From the NCBI GenBank assembly GCA_016184445.1, contig JACPCT010000234.1:1-5849 (forward strand): a stretch of 5,849 bases of DNA, read 5' to 3'. Below the pieces are notes generated by a model. The model worked only from the letters and a program-made list of their open reading frames with translations, was not told the origin of the DNA and ran no database searches. The stretch comes from Candidatus Tectimicrobiota bacterium (lineage in GTDB: Bacteria; UBA8248). Numbering within the stretch: position 1 is the stretch's first letter; each line of letters begins with the position of its first letter. Shown here in pieces: positions 1-5,849 of this stretch. Both the position numbers and the translations under genes were made by a program.

Positions 1-507
1 GGCGAGAAGCGCCTCTTCGCCTTCGGCGAGCGGGACGTGCAGAAGATCCTCCGCACGGGCTTCTACCTGAGCGAGCGCCGGCTGGTGCGGGTCGAGAAGC
101 TTGAGGACATCGCCCGCATCGAGGCCCGCTTCCCGGACGGGCGGGAGGCGGTGGTGCGCCGCGCGGGGGACAACTGGGTGATGGTGAAGCCCGCGGGCAA
201 GCCGGCGGATGAGGGCCGGGTCGGGGAGTTCCTCGGCATCGCGGACGAGATCGAGTCCCAGGGCGTGGCCCCGGCGGGCGAGACGGGAGACTTCGAGGCC
301 TACCGTGTGCGCCTGAGCTTGGTGGACAAGGCGGGGAAGACCTGGGGGCCCATCACCGTCGCCGGGAAGGGCCCCAAGGATTACCTGCTCGTGAGGGTGG
401 GGACGGACCCCCGCGTCCTGCGAGTCCGGCGCGACATCGTCGAGAAGAAGCTCCCCTCGAAGATCGAGGACTGGATCCAGGAGAAAAAGGAAGAGCCCGC
501 CTCCTGA
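1..507 (+). CDS. DUF4340 domain protein, C-terminal part (5' end outside window)
   Basis: The reading frame is open from base 1 and ends at TGA 505-507, giving 168 visible residues. A GTG at 37 is an internal valine, since the frame continues upstream with good coding sequence (GEKRLFAFGERD). The text resembles the DUF4340 family: a lead-in of the type 'FYLSERRLVRVEKLEDIARIE', a W in 'GDNWVMVKP', and a later 'DYLLVRVGTDPRVLRVRRDIVEKKL' strand-rich stretch. That pattern suggests the end of a protein with more than one DUF4340 unit. The tail is charged (KKEEPAS). As family knowledge, DUF4340 proteins often follow GldG-type ABC transporter subunits and are usually anchored in the envelope. No membrane segment is visible in this part, so location and role are inferred. 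The gene converges on the dinB-like gene, with 71 bases between the stops. Confidence 0.72.
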   Translation, partial: GEKRLFAFGERDVQKILRTGFYLSERRLVRVEKLEDIARIEARFPDGREAVVRRAGDNWVMVKPAGKPADEGRVGEFLGIADEIESQGVAPAGETGDFEAYRVRLSLVDKAGKTWGPITVAGKGPKDYLLVRVGTDPRVLRVRRDIVEKKLPSKIEDWIQEKKEEPAS

Positions 508-578
508 GCCGCGCGCCTCCGCCCATGCGGCGGCCCCCGCCATACCTGCTTTCCCTGACGCCGCCAAACCGCCCCGCC

Positions 579-1130
579 CTACCGCCCTGGAAATCCGGGC
601 TGGCGCGTCCCGCGCCCCATCTGCTCCTGGTGGAGGGCGTCGTGGATGCCCGCGTAGGCGATCCGCTCGTAGGCGTTGAGCGCCCCGTAGCGGGGGGAGG
701 GGACGATGAAGCGCGAGAGGTCCCGGCCCCGCCAGTGGAGGAGGGCCTGCCGCGTGGCCTCCCGGCCGGGCAGGAGCTCCTCGATCATGGGCCGGAAGTC
801 GCTCCGGCCCTTGGGGTGAAGTTGGGCCGGAGCGTCCACGTGCCCTTGCTCCCGCCGCCGGAGGGCCTCGAGGGTCATCTTGAAGGCGCCGGGCTGGGTG
901 TTGTCCCACCGGCCGGAGTTCTCGGCTCCCGTCAGCGCCTCGATCATGGTGGTTTGAAAGAACGCATCGGTGAGGAGGACGTGCTCCAGGCCCTCCAGGA
1001 CGGACCACTCCTCGTCCGGGGGCTTCCAGTGGGCCTGGGCCTCGCTCACGCCCTCGAGGAAGCGGACGAGGTTTCTACGGTCCTGGAAGGCGGACTCGAA
1101 CGCGGCGTCGAACCACTGCTCGGGGGTCAT
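579..1130 (-). CDS. DinB-superfamily (DinB_2-like) metal-binding four-helix protein
   Basis: This is a 183-residue protein matching the usual DinB/YfiT-like length. The predicted metal triad is visible: His50 in 'GLEHVLLTD' near the end of helix 2, and His163 and His167 in 'GIHDALHQEQM' (HxxxH) near the C-terminus. 'HWKPPDEEWSVLEGLEH' is typical of the family, where a W-S-[IV]-x-E-x-[LI]-x-H run precedes the first ligand. DinB-fold proteins include thiol-dependent transferases (bacillithiol, mycothiol) and many of unknown activity; the substrate cannot be told here. The ATG at 1130-1128 overlaps the stop of the upstream small repeat protein as ATGA, so the two are probably translationally coupled. 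GGGAGAGGG lies about 12 bases upstream, which is rather far. No T-rich terminator hairpin is seen after the TAG at 581-579. Confidence 0.85.
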   Translation of the reverse strand: MTPEQWFDAAFESAFQDRRNLVRFLEGVSEAQAHWKPPDEEWSVLEGLEHVLLTDAFFQTTMIEALTGAENSGRWDNTQPGAFKMTLEALRRREQGHVDAPAQLHPKGRSDFRPMIEELLPGREATRQALLHWRGRDLSRFIVPSPRYGALNAYERIAYAGIHDALHQEQMGRGTRQPGFPGR

Positions 1131-1405
1131 GGCGCGGCCCGGCCCTCTCCCGCGCGCCGGGAACGGAGGTCGAAGCGATCGAGGCGGCCGTCTTCTATCT
1201 TGCCGTAGCCGGTGCGCCGGGAGCGGGCATCGTAGAAATCCACCCGGCCGGTTCGGGGGTCGATGACGGCGTGGCCCGTGCGGCGGGAGCTCGAGTCGTA
1301 GAGGTCCACGGTGCGGCTGAGTTCGCCGAAGTCCCTCTTCTCCTGGCCTTGGGCGGACGGGACGCGGCAGATAAGCAGGATGGCGGCGAGACAGACCATT
1401 CGCAC
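1127..1405 (-). CDS. Small exported protein with three tandem YD-x-SRRTG-type repeats
   Basis: This is a 92-residue protein if it starts at GTG 1405. ATG 1399-1397, two codons later, is the alternative. The GTG is preferred because GAGG (1417-1414) lies 8 bases before it. Longer versions would start inside the tRNA gene and are artefacts. The N-terminus is a signal peptide: a hydrophobic core '[13 protein letters not shown]' and probable cleavage near SAQG (residues 17-20). The rest is three degenerate units: residues 33-54 ([12 protein letters not shown]...DPRTGR), 55-74 ([20 protein letters not shown]) and 75-92 ([14 protein letters not shown]). The common pattern is [VL]D-x-[YF]D-x-x-SRR[TA]G-x-G. 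It is rich in arginine and aspartate, so the surface is likely charged. Function is unknown; exported beta-type repeats are an inference. It lies 32 bases after the tRNA-Pro CCA and overlaps the dinB-like gene by four bases. Confidence 0.68.
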   Translation of the reverse strand: MRMVCLAAILLICRVPSAQGQEKRDFGELSRTVDLYDSSSRRTGHAVIDPRTGRVDFYDARSRRTGYGKIEDGRLDRFDLRSRRAGEGRAAP

Positions 1406-1415
1406 GGGGCCGGCC

Positions 1416-1435
1416 TCATCCCGGGGGGGAGATGA
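1416..1435 (-). promoter_or_regulatory. Weak stem-loop occluding the repeat-protein ribosome-binding site
   Basis: On the minus strand TCATC and GATGA can form a 5-bp stem with a 10-base C-rich loop just after the tRNA CCA. The second arm shares bases with the GATGAGG ribosome-binding site of the small repeat protein. It could mildly limit translation. The stem is short, so this may be chance. Confidence 0.25.
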
Positions 1436-1437
1436 AA

Positions 1438-1514
<77 letters not shown>

Positions 1515-1541
1515 ACCGATGGTGCAACCGCGGGGGGAGTA

Positions 1542-1571
1542 TTACTAATGCGAGCGGGCGGTCCCCGTCAA
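1542..1571 (-). promoter_or_regulatory. Putative sigma70-type promoter of tRNA-Pro
   Basis: On the minus strand TTGACG (1571-1566) is followed after 18 bases by TAGTAA (1547-1542), with TAATAC (1544-1539) as an alternative -10. This is an AT-rich island in a very GC-rich setting. Initiation would fall near 1535, leaving a leader of about 20 bases before the tRNA 5' end at 1514. The -35 box contains the TGA stop codon (1570-1568) of the upstream fecR-like gene. Confidence 0.55.
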
Positions 1572-2260
1572 GGCCTTCCGGAGGCCGAGACGGGGGAGAT
1601 GCTCTCCGCCGGGGGCTCCTGTTCCGGGCCCGCGCGCCGGGAGGAAACGGTGGGGGCGGCCTCCCGCTCCTCCTCGGCGACGGAGGCGATCCGGTGGCTC
1701 CCGCTGCTCGACACGGTGGTCAGGGTCAGGGCCCGCAGGGGGATGGCCTGGCCCTGGAAGAGGAGCTGGAGGTTGCCCGCCTGATGGAAGACGGAGATCC
1801 AGCCGCCTGTGGCCTTGAGCGTGAAGTAAGCCCCTTGGCTCCGCAGGCGCGCGACCGGGGTGCCCACTTCGAGGGTGGCCTTGCAATCGGCGCGGGTGGA
1901 GCGGAGGGTACCGCGCTCCAGGATGGCGACGTACGCGCCGGAGGCGGGCTCGCCTTTCACCTCGACGCGGCCCTCGGGCTCGAGGATGAGCTGGCAGCCG
2001 GGCTCGCCCAGCAGCCAGACGAGGGCCCGGTCCTCAGGCCCCGTCTCGACCCATCCCCCGGCGGGGAGGGAGCGGTTCTCCCGGAGGCGGGCGGCGGGGG
2101 TTTGGCCAGCCGTGGCCAGCGGGGCGCCCGCCAGCGGGGCCACCTGGAACTCGACGAAGGGCCGTGCGGGGGAAGCGAAGGATGAGGTGGTACAGAGAAG
2201 GAACGTTGCGAGAGGGGCGACCGCCAGGGTGCGCCCGCACCACGAGCCGCGCTTCTGCAT
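1568..2260 (-). CDS. Exported FecR-like domain protein
   Basis: This is a 230-residue protein from the ATG at 2260-2258. That start has a G-rich GGGGGGA just upstream and is followed at once by a signal peptide (MQKRGSWCGRTLAVAP, then a hydrophobic stretch, probable cleavage at SFA-S, residues 28-30). An in-frame ATG at 2308 has no ribosome-binding site and would bury the signal. Residues about 60-170 follow a FecR-type order: an 'L..GGWVETGPEDRALVWL' strand pair, 'LEPEGRVEV', 'AILERGTLRS', 'VGTPVARLRSQGAYFTL' and 'GWISVFHQAGNLQL'. Cys89 and Cys126 could form a disulfide. The tail (about 195-230) is Pro/Glu/Ser-rich and probably disordered. There is no membrane anchor after the signal, and no sigma factor or TonB receptor gene nearby. 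A role as a classic anti-sigma regulator is therefore doubtful; a periplasmic beta-structured protein is more likely. Confidence 0.68.
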   Translation of the reverse strand: MQKRGSWCGRTLAVAPLATFLLCTTSSFASPARPFVEFQVAPLAGAPLATAGQTPAARLRENRSLPAGGWVETGPEDRALVWLLGEPGCQLILEPEGRVEVKGEPASGAYVAILERGTLRSTRADCKATLEVGTPVARLRSQGAYFTLKATGGWISVFHQAGNLQLLFQGQAIPLRALTLTTVSSSGSHRIASVAEEEREAAPTVSSRRAGPEQEPPAESISPVSASGRP

Positions 2261-2319
2261 CTTCCCCCCGGTTAGGCGACGGGCAAGCGATCCCATGCGA
2301 GGCGGCATCGCCGCATATG

Positions 2320-2349
2320 AATTTACAAGAGGTTGGGCTCTTCGCGCAA
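2320..2349 (-). promoter_or_regulatory. Putative promoter of the fecR-like gene with a dyad in the spacer
   Basis: On the minus strand TTGCGC (2349-2344) and TAAATT (2325-2320) are 18 bases apart, in the only AT-rich patch between the CoA-binding gene and the fecR-like gene. The spacer holds an inverted repeat, AAGAG-N6-CTCTT (2327-2342), that could be an operator. A second small dyad, GCGGC-ATC-GCCGC (2302-2314), lies near the expected transcription start. The hexamers are only moderately close to consensus. Confidence 0.35.
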
Positions 2350-2372
2350 GGTATCCTTAGATATTTTCTCCG

Positions 2373-2852
2373 TTAAATGAGGGGATCCTTGCGGGAGGTG
2401 ATGACGCCGGTGCGGATCCCCGCCCACTGGAGACTGCCCCGCCAGCGCCCGTGCTCGATCTTCATGCAGCGGTCCATCACCACGTCGAGGCCCGCTTCCT
2501 GGGCCCGTATCGCTTCTTTCTCATTTATTACGCCGAATTGAAGCCAAAGGGCCTTCGCTCCCACCGCGACGGCCTCGTCCACCACCGCGGCGATCTCCTC
2601 GGGGCGGCGGAAGACGTCCACCACCTCGGGGGGCTCGGGGATGGCGGAGAGGCTGGGATAGCAGCGCAGCTCCAGGATCTCCTCGTAGCGAGGGTTCACG
2701 GGGATGACCTCGAAGCCCATCCGCTTGAGGTAGTAGCCCACGAAATAGCTGGGCCTGACGGTGTTGCCCGAGAGCCCCACCATGGCCACCCGCCGCATCC
2801 GGCCCAGGATCTTCCGGATGGTCCGCGGATCCTGAAAGAGATTGGCCGCCAT
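2373..2852 (-). CDS. CoA-binding domain protein (YccU-like, CoA_binding_2 family)
   Basis: This is a 159-residue protein, close to the family length of about 140-150. It starts at ATG 2852-2850; AGGAAGG lies about 11 bases upstream, and the longer reading frame reaches back into the REP-like repeat. A Rossmann-type nucleotide fold is visible: 'VAMVGLSGNTVRPSYFVG' (residues 22-39) with the phosphate loop, then 'GFEVIPVNP' (46-54), and 'VVDVFRRPEEIAAVVDEAV' (77-95). The family signature follows, 'ALWLQFGVIN' (101-110) and 'DRCMKIEHGR' (127-136). Members bind CoA, but most, including this one, have no assigned reaction. It lies on the same strand as metY, 127 bases downstream of its stop. From memory, genes of this family often neighbour O-acetylhomoserine sulfhydrylase genes in diverse bacteria, so a link to sulfur or acyl-CoA metabolism is plausible but inferred. 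Confidence 0.87.
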   Translation of the reverse strand: MAANLFQDPRTIRKILGRMRRVAMVGLSGNTVRPSYFVGYYLKRMGFEVIPVNPRYEEILELRCYPSLSAIPEPPEVVDVFRRPEEIAAVVDEAVAVGAKALWLQFGVINEKEAIRAQEAGLDVVMDRCMKIEHGRWRGSLQWAGIRTGVITSRKDPLI

Positions 2853-2920
2853 CGGATGGTTTTCCTTCCTGTAATTCTGAACTCGCCGGAGGCCGCTCCG
2901 AATAATGCCCGCTTTGCTCT

Positions 2921-4380
<1,460 letters not shown>

Positions 4381-4408
4381 TTATAAGGGGAGGGGGCGGG
4401 GTCTCCTC

Positions 4409-4421
4409 TGAGGGTCCCTCA
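4409..4421. promoter_or_regulatory. Operator-like perfect dyad upstream of metY
   Basis: TGAGGG and CCCTCA are exact inverted copies around a single T. The site lies 23 bases upstream of a TTATAA -10-like element on the metY strand, about 130 bases before its start codon. The one-base centre rules out a normal hairpin, so a DNA-binding dimer is more likely than an RNA structure. No regulator was identified. Confidence 0.35.
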
Positions 4422-4495
4422 ACCGTTTTTTCGCATGATGGCATTTCTTTGCTCATGTCACAGGGGATAGGCGCCGATAGGACGGATGCAGGGCT

Positions 4496-4524
4496 TTGTT
4501 CAGGCAAGGATGCTTGAATAATTT
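4496..4524 (+). promoter_or_regulatory. Weak promoter candidate for the 64-residue ORF
   Basis: TTGTTC (4496-4501) and TAATTT (4519-4524) are 17 bases apart, each matching consensus at three of six positions. An overlapping AATAAT (4517-4522) is a closer -10 match. Transcription would begin about 30 bases before the ATG at 4559. The evidence is mainly that this is a local AT-rich patch. Confidence 0.28.
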
Positions 4525-4558
4525 GTGTTGACCGTCTCCTCAGGGAGGAGGAGAGAAG

Positions 4559-4753
4559 ATGGCGGATGCTAACCTTGTCTTGGCTGTCGTTCGTGGCATC
4601 CGCCCCCCTCTCATTTACGGTGCGGTGGCCAACGCCCGCGCCGAAGTGAACCAGCTGGTTTCCTCGGGCCAGCTTGCGGACCGCCGCTTGTTCATCATCC
4701 TGGGAGCCGCGCGATCGCTGCAGTCCCCCAATTCGCTCGACGTCTTCGTCTAG
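4559..4753 (+). CDS. Unrecognised 64-residue protein with strong ribosome-binding site
   Basis: The ATG at 4559 follows GGAGGAGGAG (4544-4553) by 5 bases, one of the best ribosome-binding sites in the window. Counting codons by hand, G+C is about 70%, 44% and 77% at codon positions 1, 2 and 3. This is the pattern of a real gene in GC-rich DNA, though the third position is less GC-biased than in surE next door. The text reads as two amphipathic or hydrophobic stretches, 'NLVLAVVRGIRPPLIYGAV' (4-22) and 'RRLFIILGAARSL' (42-54), separated by 'NARAEVNQLVSSGQLA'. There is no signal peptide, no clear membrane helix, no cysteine and no motif I recognise. It ends 113 bases before surE, which has its own promoter, so co-transcription is not required. 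It could be a small regulator, a structural peptide, or a remnant of a longer gene. Confidence 0.55.
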   Translation: MADANLVLAVVRGIRPPLIYGAVANARAEVNQLVSSGQLADRRLFIILGAARSLQSPNSLDVFV

Positions 4754-4796
4754 CCCCGTCCGCGCCAGGGTTCCCGGCACCATCTTTCCCTCCGCG

Positions 4797-4825
4797 TTGA
4801 CGCCCCTGCGGGGGGTTCCTATACT
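4797..4825 (+). promoter_or_regulatory. Sigma70-type promoter of surE
   Basis: TTGACG (4797-4802) and TATACT (4820-4825) are exactly 17 bases apart, each matching five of six consensus bases. Initiation would fall near 4832, giving a leader of about 35 bases before the surE ATG. The spacer holds the dyad CCCC-TGC-GGGG (4803-4813), which could be an operator or just GC-rich chance. This is the best promoter in the window. Confidence 0.65.
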
Positions 4826-4866
4826 CCGCTAGTCTTTACTTTCGCCCCCGCACCCTTCTGGACCAC

Positions 4867-5622
4867 ATGGTTCGAATCCTGCTCACCAACGACGACGGCA
4901 TCACGGCCCCCGGCTTGCGCGCGCTCCACGCGGCCGTCAGCCCCCTGGGCGAGGTGACGGTGATGGCTCCCGACCGCGAGCAGAGCGCCGCCGGCCACTC
5001 CCTCAGCCTCCACCGCCCTCTCCGGATTGACCGGCTGGAGGAGGGCTGGTACGCCGTGGACGGCACCCCGACCGACTGCGTGAACCTGGCCCTGAACGGC
5101 CTGCTGAAGGATCGCCGCCCCGAGATCGTCCTCTCCGGCATCAACCGGGGCGCCAACCTCGGCGACGACATCACCTACTCCGGCACGGTAGCGGCCGCGA
5201 TGGAGGCCACCCTGCTCGGGCTTCCGGCCGTGGCCTTCTCGGTGGCCTACGAGCCGGGCCAGCCCTCGCGCTACGAGCTAGCGGCCGCCTTCGCCCGGAA
5301 GCTGACGGCGGAAGTGCTCCGCCGGGGGCTGAAGAAGGGCGTCCTCCTCAACGTGAACGTCCCGAACGTGCCCGAGGCGGAGTGCGCCGGCGTGCGGGTG
5401 ACCCGCCAGGGCAAGCGCATCTACGGGGACGCCATCGTGGAGAAGATCGACCCCCGGGGCCGGGAGTACTATTGGATCGGCGGCAACGGGCTGAGCTGGG
5501 TGGAGGAGCCGGACACGGACTTCGACGCCGTCGCCCACGGCTCCATCTCGGTCACCCCCATCCGGCTGGACCTGACCGACTTCGACGCCATGCGGGAGCT
5601 CGATCGATGGGACTTCCGGTGA
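4867..5622 (+). CDS. surE: SurE survival protein, 5'/3'-nucleotidase
   Basis: This is a 251-residue protein of normal family length. SurE is a cytoplasmic, metal-dependent phosphatase acting on nucleoside monophosphates, linked to stationary-phase and stress survival. The N-terminal '[17 protein letters not shown]' (4-20) carries the metal ligands Asp9 and Asp10. '[16 protein letters not shown]' (33-48) carries Ser40. '[13 protein letters not shown]' (64-76) and '[27 protein letters not shown]' (88-114) follow, with Asn93 as the fourth ligand. All expected catalytic residues are present. The ATG at 4867 begins exactly where the conserved N-terminus should, but the ribosome-binding site before it is weak (CTGGACC). 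Transcription probably starts from the TTGACG/TATACT promoter. The 3' end overlaps pcm, the usual surE partner, so the two are likely one operon. Confidence 0.96.
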   Translation: MVRILLTNDDGITAPGLRALHAAVSPLGEVTVMAPDREQSAAGHSLSLHRPLRIDRLEEGWYAVDGTPTDCVNLALNGLLKDRRPEIVLSGINRGANLGDDITYSGTVAAAMEATLLGLPAVAFSVAYEPGQPSRYELAAAFARKLTAEVLRRGLKKGVLLNVNVPNVPEAECAGVRVTRQGKRIYGDAIVEKIDPRGREYYWIGGNGLSWVEEPDTDFDAVAHGSISVTPIRLDLTDFDAMRELDRWDFR

Positions 5623-5849
5623 AGGGCCAGGCCCCGGTGCGGTGGGGGCGGGAGGAGGAGCGCTTCCGCCGCGCCCGGCACGACATGGTCGAGACCCAGA
5701 TCTCCGCCCGCCGCGTGCGGGACGCGCGTGTCCTCGCCGCCATGCGCCGTGTGCCCCGCCACCTCTTCGTCCCCGAGGTCTTCCGCGAGGAGGCCTACTC
5801 CGACAAGGCTCTCCCCATCGGGCACGGCCAGACCATCTCCCAGCCCTAC
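5607..5849 (+). CDS. pcm: Protein-L-isoaspartate O-methyltransferase, N-terminal part (runs off window)
   Basis: 81 codons are visible before the window ends. The enzyme methylates L-isoaspartyl residues in damaged proteins using S-adenosylmethionine, starting their repair in the cytoplasm. '[20 protein letters not shown]' is followed by '[14 protein letters not shown]' and the hallmark '[12 protein letters not shown]' at the very end; the SAM-binding motif lies outside. Two starts are possible. ATG 5607, with GGGAG eight bases upstream, overlaps the surE end by 16 bases. GTG 5619 overlaps the surE TGA as GTGA. The first is preferred for its ribosome-binding site. The first 26 or so residues before 'MVETQ' are Arg/Glu-rich and not part of the conserved core. 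Confidence 0.94.
   Translation, partial: MGLPVKGQAPVRWGREEERFRRARHDMVETQISARRVRDARVLAAMRRVPRHLFVPEVFREEAYSDKALPIGHGQTISQPY

Noticed and set aside
508..534. GC hairpin after the DUF4340 stop (GCCGC/GCGGC or CCGC-CCAT-GCGG) as a terminator
   Set aside because: No T-tract on either strand, and short stems are frequent at this G+C content.
525..1208. 227-codon + strand open frame opposite the dinB-like gene
   Set aside because: It is a low-complexity Leu/Gly/Pro-rich shadow of a clear DinB-fold gene, with no family resemblance.
1364..1405. Lipoprotein signal (LLIC) in the small repeat protein
   Set aside because: Residues before the cysteine do not fit a lipobox (no small residue at -1), and the hydrophobic core continues to a normal cleavage site.
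2887..2900. CGGAG-GCCG-CTCCG hairpin before the CoA-binding gene as a metY terminator
   Set aside because: Only a 5-bp stem without a following T-run; it could as well be chance.

Overview
The window is GC-rich (roughly two-thirds G+C) with tightly packed genes that strongly prefer G or C at third codon positions. Signal-peptide proteins, a FecR-like protein and a surE-pcm pair point to a Gram-negative-type bacterium, perhaps a deltaproteobacterium or one of the uncultured high-GC phyla. The sequence alone does not settle the phylum.

Layout. On the + strand, 1-507 is the 3' end of a DUF4340 gene. It converges on a long minus-strand block running from 4278 down to 579. In transcription order this block holds: metY (O-acetylhomoserine sulfhydrylase), a CoA-binding-fold protein, a secreted FecR-like protein, a tRNA-Pro(GGG), a small secreted repeat protein, and a DinB-fold protein. 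An intergenic region of about 280 bases (4279-4558) separates metY from + strand genes: an unrecognised 64-residue ORF with a strong ribosome-binding site, then surE with a clear sigma70-type promoter, then pcm, which overlaps the end of surE and runs off the window.

How the genes fit together. surE (survival nucleotidase) and pcm (isoaspartyl-protein repair) are a classic stress-survival pair and are translationally overlapping here. metY makes homocysteine from O-acetylhomoserine and sulfide; the CoA-binding protein downstream may belong to the same transcript. The tRNA-Pro, the repeat protein and the dinB-like gene look like one transcript. A promoter lies directly before the tRNA and overlaps the fecR-like stop codon. 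Only 32 bases separate the encoded CCA from the next start, and the last two genes overlap by ATGA.

Most notable points. The C-terminus of MetY departs from the family right after its substrate-binding LIR motif, and its stop codon lies inside a GC-rich, REP-like inverted repeat (2921-3004). This suggests an insertion, a deletion or an assembly join. Other points are the tRNA-mRNA arrangement, dyads placed in promoter spacers, and the 64-residue ORF. I see no convincing CRISPR array, transposase, phage gene or defence system; this is mostly ordinary chromosomal housekeeping DNA.
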